Source: Polaromonas sp. (GTDB lineage Bacteria; Pseudomonadota; Gammaproteobacteria; Burkholderiales; Burkholderiaceae_C). From it: DNA of 64,000 nucleotides. The notes under the pieces were generated by a model. The model saw only the letters and a program-made list of their open reading frames with translations, ran no database searches and was not told where the DNA came from. Where the stretch lies: NCBI GenBank assembly GCA_030655515.1, contig JAURVI010000025.1, positions 122,415 through 186,414 of the forward strand. Direction: 5' to 3'. Shown here piece after piece: positions 1-10,286 of the stretch (position 1 is its first letter; every line of letters starts with the position of its first letter). The translations under genes and the position numbers were made by a program.

Positions 1-410
1 CGCCCTTCTATTACCAGGCGCTCGAAAACAAGAATGTGCACAAGGTGCTCAGCTCGTATGAAATCCTGGGCGGCCCCGCGACCTTCAACGTGCTGTACAC
101 CACGCAGAAATTCCACGACGAGAACCCCAAGACCTACAAGGCGTTCTACGCCGCGCTGGCCGAAGCCGCCCAGTTCGTGAAGAACAACAAGGCCAAGGCC
201 GCCGAGACCTTCATCCGCGTGCAGAAGTCCAAACTGCCGCTGGACTTCGTGCGCAAGATCGTCGAGGACCCTGAAAACGACTTCACGATCTCGCCCTTCC
301 GCACCTACGTTTACGCCGACGAGCTGAACAAGCTCGGTGTGCTGAAGAACCGTGCGGCGTCGTGGAAAGACTATTTCTTCGAAGAAGCCTACGCCAACCC
401 CGGCTCCTGA
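1..410 (+). CDS. ABC transporter substrate-binding protein, sulfonate/taurine/nitrate type (3' part)
   Basis: This is the C-terminal part of a periplasmic binding protein whose start lies before the window; the frame is open from base 3 and stops at 408-410. The visible 135 residues have the helix-rich second lobe seen in SsuA/TauA/NrtA-type proteins, with a run of lysine-rich helices and a C-terminal tryptophan segment (WKDYFFEEAY). It is followed after 6 bp by the ATPase and then the permease, so the three form one importer operon. The family takes up organosulfur or nitrogen compounds; the true substrate cannot be read from this fragment. A sulfonate or other sulfur compound would fit the sulfur genes elsewhere in the window, but that is inference. 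Confidence 0.85.
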   Translation, partial: PFYYQALENKNVHKVLSSYEILGGPATFNVLYTTQKFHDENPKTYKAFYAALAEAAQFVKNNKAKAAETFIRVQKSKLPLDFVRKIVEDPENDFTISPFRTYVYADELNKLGVLKNRAASWKDYFFEEAYANPGS

Positions 411-416
411 GCGCGC

Positions 417-1325
417 ATGGCCACTGTGACCGCACTCAAGACCGCGCCGCAGCCCGCAACCGGCCAAGGCAGCCCGGCGTCGCCACGCCCGCTGCTGGAA
501 GTCGACGGCGTCAGCCTCGAATACCGCACGCCGGGCCGGGTCGTTCGCGCCACCCACCAGGTCAGCTTCGATGTGTTCGGCGCCGACCGGTTCGTGCTGC
601 TGGGCGCGTCGGGCTGCGGCAAATCCACCTTGCTCAAAGCCATCGGCGGTTTCATCGAGCCGGTCGAGGGTGAGATTCGCCTGGACGGCCGCGTCGTCAC
701 CCAGCCCGGGCCGGACCGCATTGTGGTGTTCCAGGAGTTTGACCAGTTGCCGCCCTGGAAGACGGTGCTCGACAACGTGATGTTTCCACTGCTGGCCTCG
801 CGCACGCTGGGCAAAAAGGACGCCGCGGAACGGGCACAGCATTACCTGGCCAAGGTCGGCCTGTCGGCTTTTGCCGGCGCCTTTCCCAACACCCTGTCGG
901 GCGGCATGAAGCAACGCGTGGCGATTGCGCGCGCGCTCGCGATGCAGCCGCGCGTGCTGCTGATGGACGAGCCCTTCGCCGCGCTGGATGCGCTGACGCG
1001 CCGCAAGATGCAGGAAGAACTGCTCGAGTTGTGGGACGAGGTACGTTTCACCCTGCTCTTCGTCACCCATTCGATCGAGGAAGCGCTAGTCGTCGGCAAC
1101 CGCGTCGGGCTGCTGTCGCCGCACCCGGGCCGCGTCCGCGCCGAAATCAACAGCCATGCCTTCGACCTGCAAAGCCAGGGCGGCGCCGAGTTTCAGGCCG
1201 CGGCGCAGCGGATTCACCGCCTGCTGTTCAACGAGGATGCGCCCGGCGGCTCTCCTGCGGCGCCAGCTGCGTCCCTGCCCGATGCCGCTGCGGCCCTCAC
1301 GGACCTCAACCGGAAGATCGCATGA
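417..1325 (+). CDS. ABC transporter ATP-binding protein, SsuB/TauB type
   Basis: A 302-residue cytoplasmic ATPase that powers the importer. Walker A GASGCGKST is near residues 62-70, the ABC signature LSGGMKQR near 160, Walker B VLLMDEPF near 180, and the H-loop FVTHS near 216. The signature variant GGMKQR is typical of the nitrate/sulfonate/taurine ATPase family. The C-terminus carries an Ala/Pro-rich tail of about 40 residues. The ATG lies 6 bp after the binding-protein stop, and its own stop overlaps the permease start (ATGA), so the genes are translationally coupled. Confidence 0.92.
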   Translation: MATVTALKTAPQPATGQGSPASPRPLLEVDGVSLEYRTPGRVVRATHQVSFDVFGADRFVLLGASGCGKSTLLKAIGGFIEPVEGEIRLDGRVVTQPGPDRIVVFQEFDQLPPWKTVLDNVMFPLLASRTLGKKDAAERAQHYLAKVGLSAFAGAFPNTLSGGMKQRVAIARALAMQPRVLLMDEPFAALDALTRRKMQEELLELWDEVRFTLLFVTHSIEEALVVGNRVGLLSPHPGRVRAEINSHAFDLQSQGGAEFQAAAQRIHRLLFNEDAPGGSPAAPAASLPDAAAALTDLNRKIA

Positions 1326-2266
1326 CGACGCTGACCCCGACCCTCGATGCCGCTGGCCTGGCGTCGTCGCCTTTCGCGGCGACGTCAGCGACATCAAACG
1401 CACTCCCCTCGCCACCGATACGCGCAGAGTACGAGCGCAGCCTGCCCGCGCTGCCGCCGTCACAGGCCGAGCGCCTTCTGCCGTGGACGCAGCGCATCTG
1501 GGAGCAGGCCTGGCTGCGCCGCGGCGTGATCCTGCTGGTGCTGGCGGCGCTCTGGGAAGTCATCGCGCGCGTGCAGGACAACGACCTGCTGCTGCCGACC
1601 GCCCTGCAGACCGGCAAGGCGCTGGTCGAGGGCCTGGCCAGTGGCGAGTTGATCGACAAGACACGCATCTCGCTGACGGTGCTGCTGCAGGGCTACCTCG
1701 GCGGCATCGCTGCGGCCTTCGTGCTGACGACGCTGGCCGTGTCGACACGGCTGGGGCGCGACCTGCTGTCGACGCTGACCGCGATGTTCAACCCGCTGCC
1801 GGCGATTGCACTGCTGCCGCTGGCACTGCTCTGGTTCGGCCTCGGCCGCGGCAGCCTGGTCTTCGTGCTGATTCATTCGGTGCTGTGGCCGTTGGCGCTC
1901 AACACCTACGCCGGCTTTCAGGCCGTGCCGGAAACCCTGCGCATGACCGGCCGCAACTATGGCCTGAAGGGCCTGCGTTATGTGCTGCAGATCCTGGTGC
2001 CGGCCGCGCTGCCGTCCATCCTGTCGGGGCTGAAGATCGGCTGGGCCTTTGCCTGGCGCACGCTGATCGCCGCGGAACTCGTCTTCGGCGCCTCGTCCGG
2101 CAAGGGCGGCCTCGGGTGGTACATCTTCCAGAACCGGAATGAACTGTTCACCGACCGCGTGTTCGCCGGCCTGGTGATGGTGATCGCCATCGGCCTGCTG
2201 GTCGAGGGCATCGTCTTCCAGACGCTGGAGCGGCTGACGATTCGCCGCTGGGGCATGCAGCGCTGA
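1322..2266 (+). CDS. ABC transporter permease, SsuC/TauC type
   Basis: A 314-residue inner-membrane permease of the BPD-type family. An N-terminal cytoplasmic stretch of about 60 residues precedes roughly six membrane helices. The cytoplasmic EAA-like loop, with GLKGLRYVLQILVPAALPS and an ILSGLKIGWAF region, matches the nitrate/sulfonate/taurine permease family. The start ATG at 1322 overlaps the ATPase stop by four bases, which fixes the start although the frame is open further upstream. It completes the binding protein–ATPase–permease operon. The substrate remains unassigned. Confidence 0.9.
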   Translation: MTTLTPTLDAAGLASSPFAATSATSNALPSPPIRAEYERSLPALPPSQAERLLPWTQRIWEQAWLRRGVILLVLAALWEVIARVQDNDLLLPTALQTGKALVEGLASGELIDKTRISLTVLLQGYLGGIAAAFVLTTLAVSTRLGRDLLSTLTAMFNPLPAIALLPLALLWFGLGRGSLVFVLIHSVLWPLALNTYAGFQAVPETLRMTGRNYGLKGLRYVLQILVPAALPSILSGLKIGWAFAWRTLIAAELVFGASSGKGGLGWYIFQNRNELFTDRVFAGLVMVIAIGLLVEGIVFQTLERLTIRRWGMQR

Positions 2267-2383
2267 AAAAGGCCTGCCCGTTGATCTGCGCGAGCAGCGT
2301 CAACGGGCGCCTGGCGGGCAAACGCCGTCTGGTTTCGGCCTCCATCAGCCGTACCAAACCCCTGCGCGTGCCAGGATTGCTGG

Positions 2384-2938
2384 CTACATCGCAGCGTGGC
2401 GCTTGACCCAGTCCACGTACTTGTCCATCCAGCCCTTCATGAACTCGCGGCTGGCTTCCCCGATCTCGCCACTCTCGGTGAAAAGACCGTCCTTCTGCTG
2501 GATGAAGGCTTCCGGCTGGCCGAGCGTCGGCACGTTCAGGTAAGCCAGGATGTTGCGCAGGTGCTGCTGCGCCAGCGCGGTGCCAATGGCGCCGACCGAC
2601 ACCCCGATCACCGCACCCGGCTTGCCACCCCACACGCTCTGGCCATAAGGGCGCGAGCCGTGGTCGATGGCATTTTTCAGCACGCCCGGAATCGAGCGGT
2701 TGTACTCGGGCGTGACAAACAGCAGGCCCTGGGCCGAGGCGATGTGCTGCTTCAGGCGCTTGACGGTGGCCGCCTGGTTGGCGTCATCGTCCTGGTTGTA
2801 CAGCGGCAGGTCGTCGATGCGCACGATCTCGAACTCGAATTCAGCGGGCGCCAGTTTGGCCAGGGCCAGTGCGAGTTTGTGGTTGAACGACTCCTTGCGC
2901 AGGCTGCCGACGACGACGGCGATCTTGTAGTGGTCCAT
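2384..2938 (-). CDS. NADPH-dependent FMN reductase (ChrR/YieF-like)
   Basis: A 184-residue flavodoxin-fold oxidoreductase. The N-terminal VVVGSLRKESFN loop binds the FMN phosphate, and TPEYNRSIPGVLKNAIDH is the classic flavin-contacting segment of NAD(P)H:FMN/quinone reductases, including chromate and azo reductases. The frame is open further upstream, but homology begins at the ATG at 2938. The gene is convergent with the preceding ABC operon and lies downstream of the SulP gene on the same strand. Family members reduce quinones, chromate or flavins; the physiological substrate is not visible. A role supplying reduced flavin for sulfonate use is possible but unsupported. Confidence 0.85.
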   Translation of the reverse strand: MDHYKIAVVVGSLRKESFNHKLALALAKLAPAEFEFEIVRIDDLPLYNQDDDANQAATVKRLKQHIASAQGLLFVTPEYNRSIPGVLKNAIDHGSRPYGQSVWGGKPGAVIGVSVGAIGTALAQQHLRNILAYLNVPTLGQPEAFIQQKDGLFTESGEIGEASREFMKGWMDKYVDWVKRHAAM

Positions 2939-3069
2939 GCAAATTCTCCAAAAGTGGGACGGCGCGGCGGCAGGACGCCGCCGGCGAAACCGGCCCACCA
3001 TTATGCGAAGGCAGGCGCCAGGCGTGTGACAGCGCAAACGCACGCAGCCTGCCAGCCGTCGGCGACAGC

Positions 3070-4575
3070 TCAGTGCAGCGGTGCGCCGGCGGCGTCGGTT
3101 TTGTCATGCACACCGAAGCGCCCGGCCAGGCTGGCGCTGGCGGCGTTGAGGCCGCGAACCTCCACCGCGATGCCGGCACGCCGGAACTTCAGCACGACCT
3201 GGTCCAGCGCGGCGATGGCGGTGATGTCCCAGAAATGGGCCAGTCCGACATCGATGACGACCGAGCTGATCTTGGCCTCCTGCGCGCCGCGGTGGTCGAA
3301 CGCGGCGATGAAGCTTTCGGACGAGGCAAAAAATACCTGGCCGGTGACGCGATAGGCCAGCACGCCGGGCGCAGGCGCTTCACGCACCACGGCCAGCATG
3401 CGGCCGACCTTGTGGGCAAAGAAGATGCCCGAGAGCAGCACGCCGGCCAGCACGCCCCGGGCGAGGTCGTGCGTGCCGACCGTGACCGCGACCGTTGCCA
3501 GCATCACCACCGACGAACTCGACGGGTGGTGGCGCAGCTGGCGGATCGAGTCCCAGCGGAAGGTGCCGATGCTCACCATGACCATCACGGCGACCAGCGC
3601 CGCCATCGGAATGCGGCTGACCCACGGGCCGAGGAAGACGATCAGCACCAGCAGGAAAACACCCGCAGCCAGGGTGGACAGACGCTGGCGTCCGCCCGAC
3701 CTCACGTTGATGACCGACTGGCCGATCATGGCGCAGCCGGCCATGCCGCCGATGAAGCCGGTCGCGATGTTGGCAACGCCCTGCCCCACGCACTCACGGT
3801 TCTTGTCGCTGGTCGTGTCGGTCATCTCGTCGACGATGGAGGCGGTCATGAGCGACTCCAGCAGACCGACGACCGCCAGCGTCAGCGCGTACGGCAACAC
3901 GATCTTCAGCGTCTCGAGGTTCAGCGGCACATCGGGCAGCAGGAAGACCGGCAGGCTGTCGGGCAGCGCCCCCATGTCGCCGACGGTGCGGATGTCGAGC
4001 CCGAGAAACATCGATACACCGGTCAGCAGCACGATGCACACCAGCGGTGACGGCACGGCGCGGGTGAGCAGCGGCAGGCCATAGATGATGCCGAGTCCGG
4101 CCGCCGTCATCGCATAGACCACCCAGCTCACCTGCGTGAGTTCGGGCAGCTGCGCCATGAAGATCAGGATGGCCAGTGCGTTGACGAAACCGGTGATCAC
4201 CGAGCGCGAGACGAAACGCATCAGCACGCCCAGCTTCAGGAGGCCGGCCACGATCTGGATCAGGCCTGTCAGCACGGTCGCCACCAGCAGGTACTGCAGG
4301 CCGTGGTCCCTGACCAGCGTCACCATGACCAGCGCCATCGCGCCGGTGGCGGCAGAAATCATCGCCGGCCGGCCGCCGGCGAAGGCAATGACGACGGCCA
4401 TGCTGAAGGAGGCGTACAGCCCGACCTTCGGGTCCACCCCCGCGATGACGGAAAAGGCGATGGCTTCGGGAATCAGTGCGAGGGCGACGACAAGGCCGGC
4501 GAGCAGATCGCCGCGGATGTTGGACAGCCAGTCACGGTGCCAGGGGGTTTGCGGTGGTAAAGAGGATGCATGCAT
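3070..4575 (-). CDS. SulP family anion (sulfate/bicarbonate) transporter with STAS domain
   Basis: A 501-residue inner-membrane transporter of the SLC26/SulP family. The N-terminal signature [20 protein letters not shown] is followed by about ten to twelve membrane segments, then a C-terminal cytoplasmic STAS domain (about residues 400-490, with [20 protein letters not shown]). SulP proteins import sulfate, bicarbonate or other anions; specificity cannot be read from sequence. I take the ATG at 4575, just before the conserved N-terminus; the frame is open about 50 codons further up but that extension is not protein-like. The gene is divergent from the BrkB-like gene across a 546-bp spacer. 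Confidence 0.9.
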   Translation of the reverse strand: MHASSLPPQTPWHRDWLSNIRGDLLAGLVVALALIPEAIAFSVIAGVDPKVGLYASFSMAVVIAFAGGRPAMISAATGAMALVMVTLVRDHGLQYLLVATVLTGLIQIVAGLLKLGVLMRFVSRSVITGFVNALAILIFMAQLPELTQVSWVVYAMTAAGLGIIYGLPLLTRAVPSPLVCIVLLTGVSMFLGLDIRTVGDMGALPDSLPVFLLPDVPLNLETLKIVLPYALTLAVVGLLESLMTASIVDEMTDTTSDKNRECVGQGVANIATGFIGGMAGCAMIGQSVINVRSGGRQRLSTLAAGVFLLVLIVFLGPWVSRIPMAALVAVMVMVSIGTFRWDSIRQLRHHPSSSSVVMLATVAVTVGTHDLARGVLAGVLLSGIFFAHKVGRMLAVVREAPAPGVLAYRVTGQVFFASSESFIAAFDHRGAQEAKISSVVIDVGLAHFWDITAIAALDQVVLKFRRAGIAVEVRGLNAASASLAGRFGVHDKTDAAGAPLH

Positions 4576-5121
4576 GAACAGGAAAGGCGCCCGCAGAAGG
4601 CGCGCTGGAAAGGGAAAGGAGGAAAAGCAAGACAGCCGGCCGTTCACGGCGCGGTCATGCCAGTGCGGCCATGCGTTGGCCGATTGCAGCGTCGAAGGAC
4701 ATGCAGGCCGGCCCGCCGCGACAGCCACGTGCGGCCTGACGGGCTACCGGCTTTAGCCAGGTTCAGGGCGGCGTTACAGAGAAAAAATAGCCGCGCGCCA
4801 GGGCGCTGCCGGCGAAAGCAGGTGCCGATGTCGAGAGCGCGGAGCGAGGCCCGCGGGCGCCTGGTTGGTGCATCGCAGCATTTTAGGTGCCGTCCAGATC
4901 CGCTGGCGTGGCACCCACCAACGGTTCGCTATTCGCATCGCTGGATGGCCGCGCGGCACAACCTGCCACCCGGCGCACCCCTACCGATTCACGCCAGCGA
5001 CCTACAACACAGCGGACTGCAGGCCGACGGCAGCCCGCCGGCGCACTTGAAAAACTCGCATGTGACGCATCTTGCGCTTCGTGTTTTCCGCCCTTCTCCC
5101 CACTTCTTCCTGCGAACCACC
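4576..5121. other. 546-bp spacer between divergent sulP and brkB-like genes
   Basis: No gene is supported here although frames stay open on both strands, as is common at this GC content. On the minus strand, ahead of sulP, there is a GC-rich stretch with local inverted repeats, for example GGCTTTAGCC at 4748-4757, which could form leader hairpins. Short A-runs (4601-4630 and 4781-4790) break the GC-rich background. Promoters for both genes must lie here but I cannot name convincing -35/-10 pairs. Confidence 0.4.
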
Positions 5122-6453
5122 ATGAACCTCCGGCGTCTCAAAGGCTTCTACAGCCTGGCCCAGAAATCGATCAATGCCTGGGTCGACGACTACGCGCCGA
5201 GCATGGGCGCGGCGATTTCTTACTACACCGTCTTTTCCATCGCGCCACTGCTGATCATCGTGATCGCCGTCGCCGGCTTTGTCTGGGGGCGCGATGCGGT
5301 TCAGGGCGAGATCATCGGCCAGCTCAATGGCCTGATCGGCCAGGAGGGCGCCACCGGCGTGCAGGCCCTGATCGAGAGCGCCAACAAACCCGCCAAGGGG
5401 CTGATTGCCACCATCATCAGCATCGGCGTGCTGGTGGTCGGCGCGACCACCGTCTTCGCCGAGCTGCAAAGCGCACTCGACCGCGTCTGGGACGTGCCGC
5501 CTGCCGAGAAGGCCGGCGGCATCTGGGGCACGCTGCGCGCGCGGCTGTTGTCGCTGGGTTTCATCCTGGGCCTGGGTTTTCTGCTGATGGTGTCGTTGGT
5601 GATCAGCGCCGGTGTGGCCGCCTTCGGCGCCTGGACAACCGGGCTGTTCCCCGGCGCGGAAGCCCTGCTGCTGGTCATCAACACGCTTTTCTCCCTCGCC
5701 GTGGCAACGCTGCTCTTCGGCATGATCTTCAAGCTCATGCCACAGGCCAGGGTCGGCTGGCGTGACGTGTGGGTCGGCGCGGTGGTGACAGCCGTGCTGT
5801 TCGAGATCGGCAAGCTGCTGATCGGCCTCTACATCGGCAAGAGCAGCGTCACGTCGTCGTTTGCGGCGGCCGGCTCATTGGTCGTGCTGCTGGTCTGGGT
5901 CTATTACTCGGCGCAGATTTTCCTGCTGGGCGCGGAATTCACCTGGGTCTACGCGCATGACCATGGCTCGCTGAAGGGCGAAGCCGGCACGGCCAAGGCC
6001 GTCGCCAACGAGCATGGCCTGCTGGACGAGGACGCCGAGGCCAACCGGGCCGACATCATCCGCGCCACGCGCAATCCGGCCACGATGAAAGTCGAGCTCG
6101 AAGGTGCTGTTGCCGAAGCCGCGCTGAAAGCCAAGACAAACGCCGCCAAAGCTGCCGTCGCCGCCAGCCAGGCCCCTGCTTCCGACACGCCGCGCCAGAG
6201 CACGCCGTCGACCGGCCCGGCGTCGAATCCGGAAGACGGTCTGATGGCTAAGAATCTGCCCGAGGCGTCCAGGGGTGTCAAAGGTACGGGGAAAAACACC
6301 GACCCGGCAGACCGCAGCCGCGTGCCCGGCAAGGCCACCATGAAACAGCGCGCGATGGTCTACGGCGCCTCCGGTGTGGCCTATCTGGCGCTCAGCCTGC
6401 TGCTCAAGAAACGCGAGCGCAAGCTGGGATTGCAGCGACAGGCCCAGCGCTGA
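5122..6453 (+). CDS. YihY/BrkB family inner-membrane protein
   Basis: A 443-residue protein with the BrkB/YihY fold: an N-terminal amphipathic start (MNLRRLKGFY), the family motif APSMGAAISYYTVFSIAPLL near residues 27-46, and about six membrane helices to residue 290. An Ala/Lys-rich hydrophilic tail of about 120 residues follows, ending in one more hydrophobic segment (GASGVAYLALSLLL). Most family members stop soon after the last core helix, so the tail is unusual. The family was once called ribonuclease BN by mistake; its function is not settled. The stop overlaps the next start by one base (TGATG), suggesting coupling to the UvrA-like gene. Confidence 0.87.
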   Translation: MNLRRLKGFYSLAQKSINAWVDDYAPSMGAAISYYTVFSIAPLLIIVIAVAGFVWGRDAVQGEIIGQLNGLIGQEGATGVQALIESANKPAKGLIATIISIGVLVVGATTVFAELQSALDRVWDVPPAEKAGGIWGTLRARLLSLGFILGLGFLLMVSLVISAGVAAFGAWTTGLFPGAEALLLVINTLFSLAVATLLFGMIFKLMPQARVGWRDVWVGAVVTAVLFEIGKLLIGLYIGKSSVTSSFAAAGSLVVLLVWVYYSAQIFLLGAEFTWVYAHDHGSLKGEAGTAKAVANEHGLLDEDAEANRADIIRATRNPATMKVELEGAVAEAALKAKTNAAKAAVAASQAPASDTPRQSTPSTGPASNPEDGLMAKNLPEASRGVKGTGKNTDPADRSRVPGKATMKQRAMVYGASGVAYLALSLLLKKRERKLGLQRQAQR

Positions 6454-9149
6454 TGGCCGGCCGCCGTCAGCCCGGGACTGCGGACGCCAGGGGCCGACAC
6501 CCACCCGCGCCCGGCGCAAAAGCCGGAACCGGTGCGCAGGCGCTGCCACCAGCCCGGGACGCGTTCGTGCGGGTGCGCGGCGCCCGTGAGCACAACCTGC
6601 AGGACATCGACGTCGACATCCCGCGCGACGCGCTGGTGGTGTTTTCCGGCGTCTCCGGCTCGGGTAAATCGTCGCTTGCTTTCGGCACGCTGTATGCCGA
6701 GGCGCAGCGTCGCTACATGGAATCGGTCGCGCCTTATGCACGGCGCCTGATCGACCAGGTCGGCATTCCGGATGTCGATTCCATCGAAGGCCTGCCGCCG
6801 GCCGTGGCGCTGCAGCAGCAACGCGGCACGCCGAGCACCCGGTCATCGGTGGGCAGCGTGACGACGCTGTCCAGCTTCGTGCGCATGCTCTATTCACGCG
6901 CCGGCACGTACCCGCCCCAACAGCCCATGCTGTATGCGGAAGATTTTTCACCCAATACGCCGCAGGGCGCCTGCCCGCATTGCCATGGCCTCGGCCGTGT
7001 CTTTGAAGTGACTGAAAAGCTGATGGTGCCGGACGACTCCCTGACCATCCGCGAGCGCGCGGTCGCCGCCTGGCCGCCCGCCTGGCACGGCCAGAACCTG
7101 CGCGACATCCTGGTCACGCTCGGCTACGACGTCGACACGCCCTGGCGCGACCTGCCCAAAAAAGACCGCGACTGGATCCTGTTCACCGACGAGCAGCCGA
7201 CGGTGCCGGTCTACGCCGGTTTCACGCCGGCCGAAACCCGCACCGCGCTGCGCCGCAAGACCGAGCCAAGTTACCAGGGCACCTTCACCGGCGCGCGCAA
7301 GTACGTGCTGCAGACCTTCGCGACAACACAGAGCCCGCTGATGAAAAAGCGCGTCTCGCGTTTCATGGCCGGCAGCCTGTGCCCGGTCTGCGACGGCAAG
7401 CGCCTGAAAAAGGAAGCGCTCTCGGTGACGTTTGCGGGGGTCGACATCGGCACCCTGTCGCAGATGCCGCTCAACCGCATGGCCGAACTGCTCAAGCCGG
7501 TGGCCGAGGGCCGTTTCGATGCGGTGCCGGCCGGGCAGGCGCTGGACCGCCAGGCGGCGCGCCGTGACACGGCCCGGCGCGTCGCAGCCGGCGGGTCAGC
7601 GCATGAGGCCTCGCCCGATGTGCGGCGCACGCCCAACCTGTCCGAAGAAAAACGCATCGCCGCCCAGCGCATCGCGCAAGACCTGTCGGGACGGCTGGCC
7701 ACGCTGCAGGAGCTGGGGCTGGGCTACCTGTCGCTGGACCGAAGCACGCCGACGTTGTCGCCCGGCGAACTGCAGCGCCTGCGGCTGGCCACGCAGATTC
7801 GCTCCAATCTCTTCGGCGTGGTCTATGTGCTGGACGAGCCGTCTGCCGGCCTGCATCCGGCCGACGGCGAAGCGCTGTTCGAGGCGCTCGGCCAGCTGCG
7901 GCAATCGGGCAACACCATCTTTGTCGTCGAGCACGACCTGGAGATGATGCGGCGCGCCGACTGGGTGGTCGACGTCGGGCCGGAGGCCGGCGAGCGCGGC
8001 GGCCACATCCTCTACAGCGGTCCGCCCGCCGGCCTCGAGGGTCTGGCGGATTCGCGCACGGCGAACTACCTGTTCGCACCACCGACAGCGCTGGCGCGAC
8101 AGCCACGCAAGCCGGCCGGCTGGCTGGAACTGCGCGGCATCACCCGCAACAACCTGCGTCAGCTCGATGCGCGTTTTCCACTGGGCGTGTTCACGGCTGT
8201 CACCGGCGTGTCGGGCTCAGGCAAGTCCAGCCTGGTCAGCCAGGCGCTGGTTGAACTGGCGAGCGCGCATTTCGGGCATGAACCGGTCGCCGACGAGGAA
8301 GACAGCAGCGAAGAACCCACCGTCGCCACGCTGACCGGCGGCCGCATCCACGGCGGTGTCGGCAACCTGCGCCGCCTGGTGCGCGTCGACCAGAAACCCA
8401 TCGGCCGCACGCCACGCTCCAACCTGGCGACCTACACCGGCCTGTTCGACAACGTGCGCAAGCTTTTTGCAGCCACCAAAACCGCCCGCGCCAAACGTTA
8501 TGACGCCGGCCGCTTTTCGTTCAACGTCGCCAAGGGCCGCTGCGAGACCTGCGAGGGCGAGGGCTTCGTCAGCGTCGAGATGCTCTTCATGCCCAGCGTC
8601 TACGCGCCCTGCCCCACCTGCCACGGCGCGCGCTACAACGAGGCCACGCTGAAGATCACCTGGCAGGACAAGAACATCGCCGAGGTGCTCGGCATGACGG
8701 TGGAAGAAGCCCGGGATTTTTTCGTGGATGAAGCGGCGGTGCTCAGGCCGTTGCAGTTGCTGCAGGACATCGGCCTCGGCTACCTGCGCCTCGGCCAGCC
8801 GGCGACCGAGCTTTCAGGCGGTGAAGCCCAGCGCATCAAACTCGCGACCGAACTGCAGCGCGCCCAGCGCGGCGACGCGCTCTACATCCTCGACGAGCCG
8901 ACCACCGGCCTGCATCCCTCGGACGTCGACAAACTGATGGCCCAGTTGCAGGGCCTGGTCGACAAGGGCAACACCGTGATCGTGGTCGAGCATGAGATGC
9001 GGGTCGTCGCATCAGCCGACTGGGTCATCGACGTAGGCCCCGGTGCAGGTGAAGAAGGCGGCCGCATCGTCGCAGAAGGGCCGCCTGCAAAAGTAGCGGC
9101 ATCGAAGGCGAGCCGGACGGCGCCTTATTTGAGGCAGGTGATCGGATAG
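6453..9149 (+). CDS. UvrA-like excinuclease ATPase subunit (UvrA paralogue)
   Basis: An 898-residue tandem ABC ATPase of the UvrA family. It has two ABC modules: Walker [15 protein letters not shown] near residue 65 and [13 protein letters not shown] near 585, with signature motifs [11 protein letters not shown] and [12 protein letters not shown]. Zinc-binding pairs are visible as CPHCHG, CPVCDG, CETCEG and CPTCHG. UvrA dimers recognise damaged DNA and load UvrB. The protein is a little shorter than canonical UvrA (about 940), and it is coupled to a membrane protein rather than standing alone, so it may be a second UvrA-type protein rather than the housekeeping copy. The rest of the genome would decide this. 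Confidence 0.85.
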   Translation: MAGRRQPGTADARGRHPPAPGAKAGTGAQALPPARDAFVRVRGAREHNLQDIDVDIPRDALVVFSGVSGSGKSSLAFGTLYAEAQRRYMESVAPYARRLIDQVGIPDVDSIEGLPPAVALQQQRGTPSTRSSVGSVTTLSSFVRMLYSRAGTYPPQQPMLYAEDFSPNTPQGACPHCHGLGRVFEVTEKLMVPDDSLTIRERAVAAWPPAWHGQNLRDILVTLGYDVDTPWRDLPKKDRDWILFTDEQPTVPVYAGFTPAETRTALRRKTEPSYQGTFTGARKYVLQTFATTQSPLMKKRVSRFMAGSLCPVCDGKRLKKEALSVTFAGVDIGTLSQMPLNRMAELLKPVAEGRFDAVPAGQALDRQAARRDTARRVAAGGSAHEASPDVRRTPNLSEEKRIAAQRIAQDLSGRLATLQELGLGYLSLDRSTPTLSPGELQRLRLATQIRSNLFGVVYVLDEPSAGLHPADGEALFEALGQLRQSGNTIFVVEHDLEMMRRADWVVDVGPEAGERGGHILYSGPPAGLEGLADSRTANYLFAPPTALARQPRKPAGWLELRGITRNNLRQLDARFPLGVFTAVTGVSGSGKSSLVSQALVELASAHFGHEPVADEEDSSEEPTVATLTGGRIHGGVGNLRRLVRVDQKPIGRTPRSNLATYTGLFDNVRKLFAATKTARAKRYDAGRFSFNVAKGRCETCEGEGFVSVEMLFMPSVYAPCPTCHGARYNEATLKITWQDKNIAEVLGMTVEEARDFFVDEAAVLRPLQLLQDIGLGYLRLGQPATELSGGEAQRIKLATELQRAQRGDALYILDEPTTGLHPSDVDKLMAQLQGLVDKGNTVIVVEHEMRVVASADWVIDVGPGAGEEGGRIVAEGPPAKVAASKASRTAPYLRQVIG

Positions 9150-9298
9150 ACGGTCGGACGAAGCAGTGAGAAGACTGCAGCATGAGCGAGCTCGCAGGCG
9201 TCGCCGTGGCATCGAGGCGCCCCTCCCCTCATTCCCGAGAAGGCTGGAGTACAGGACGACCGTTTCAATTGGCGGACCTGCTTAAAGCGCGCTACCGT

Positions 9299-9323
9299 GG
9301 ATTGCCGCCTTCGCGGGGATGAC
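9299..9323. repeat. REP-like palindromic element
   Basis: The spacer between uvrA-like and metQ contains GGATTGCCGCCTTCGCGGGGATGAC, whose core CCGC-CTTC-GCGG (9305-9316) forms a tight hairpin. Sequences of the form GGATTCCCGCCTTCGCGGGAATGAC are common dispersed repeats in betaproteobacteria from general knowledge; this looks like a diverged copy. Only one copy is seen in the window, so the repeat status is inferred. Confidence 0.45.
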
Positions 9324-9383
9324 AACGTTGCGGCAGCGCGTGAAATCAACCAGGCCGGCGTTCACCGGCCCAGGCGGACGCGA

Positions 9384-10178
9384 TCAGAACCCTGGCAGCA
9401 CCGCGCCCTTGAACTCGGTCTGGATGAACTTGCGGATTTCTTCGGAGTGGTAGGCCTTCACCAGCTTGGCCACCCATGGCTTGTCCTTGTCCTGCTCACG
9501 CACGACGAGGATGTTGACGTAAGGCGACTTGGCTGATTCCTGGGCAATGGCGTCCTTGACGTTCAGGCCGGCGGACAGCGCGAAGTTGGTGTTGACGGCC
9601 GAGGCGTCAAGGTCGTCCAGCGAGCGTGGCAGTTGCGCGGCGTCGAGTTCGACGAACTTGATCTTCTTGGGGTTGTCGATCACGTCCAGTGGCGTGGCCT
9701 TGAGGCCAGCCTCGGGGCGCAGCTTGATCAGGCCCTTGTCCTGCAGCGTCAGCAGCACGCGGCCGCCGTTGGTCGGGTCGTTCGGGATACCGAAACGCGC
9801 GCCTTGCTTCAGGTCGTTCAGGCTCTTGACCTTCTTTGAGTACAAGCCAATCGGGAAGTTGACGGTGTAGCCGACCGGGGTGAACTTGTAGCCGCGGTCC
9901 TGGATCTGCAGATCCAGGTACGGCTTGTGCTGGTAGCTGTTGGCATCCAGGTCACCGGCGGCCAGCGCGGCGTTGGGCTGCACATAGTCGCTGAACTCGA
10001 CGATCTGGATCTTCAGGCCGTCTTTCTCGGCGATCTTTTTCACCTGTTCAAAGATCTGGGCGTGCGGGCCGGCGGTAACGCCGATCTTCAGCGGCTTGTC
10101 CTGGGCCAGCGAAGGGGCTGCAAAGGCGGCGGCGAGGGTCAGCGCGAGGGCCGACTGGATGAGGGTGCGTTTTTTCAT
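9384..10178 (-). CDS. metQ: Methionine ABC transporter substrate-binding protein
   Basis: A 264-residue MetQ/NlpA-family periplasmic protein. A signal peptide of about 25 residues (MKKRTLIQSALALTLAAAF, then AAPSLAQ) has no lipobox cysteine, so it would be a soluble or differently anchored protein rather than the usual lipoprotein. Family segments are IGVTAGPHAQI, FSDYVQPNAALAAGDLDAN, YQHKPYLD and PNDPTNGGRVLLTLQ. It binds methionine and delivers it to MetNI. It is the last gene of metN-metI-metQ on the minus strand, 108 bp after metI. Confidence 0.93.
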   Translation of the reverse strand: MKKRTLIQSALALTLAAAFAAPSLAQDKPLKIGVTAGPHAQIFEQVKKIAEKDGLKIQIVEFSDYVQPNAALAAGDLDANSYQHKPYLDLQIQDRGYKFTPVGYTVNFPIGLYSKKVKSLNDLKQGARFGIPNDPTNGGRVLLTLQDKGLIKLRPEAGLKATPLDVIDNPKKIKFVELDAAQLPRSLDDLDASAVNTNFALSAGLNVKDAIAQESAKSPYVNILVVREQDKDKPWVAKLVKAYHSEEIRKFIQTEFKGAVLPGF

Positions 10179-10286
10179 GGTTTTTCCTTGGATGAAATCG
10201 TTGTCGGTGTGAAGGGATGTGTGACTGCGGCGATCAGGTTGATGCCCAGCGGCGACATCGGAAGGCCGGTGAAAAGATGCCCGTCA

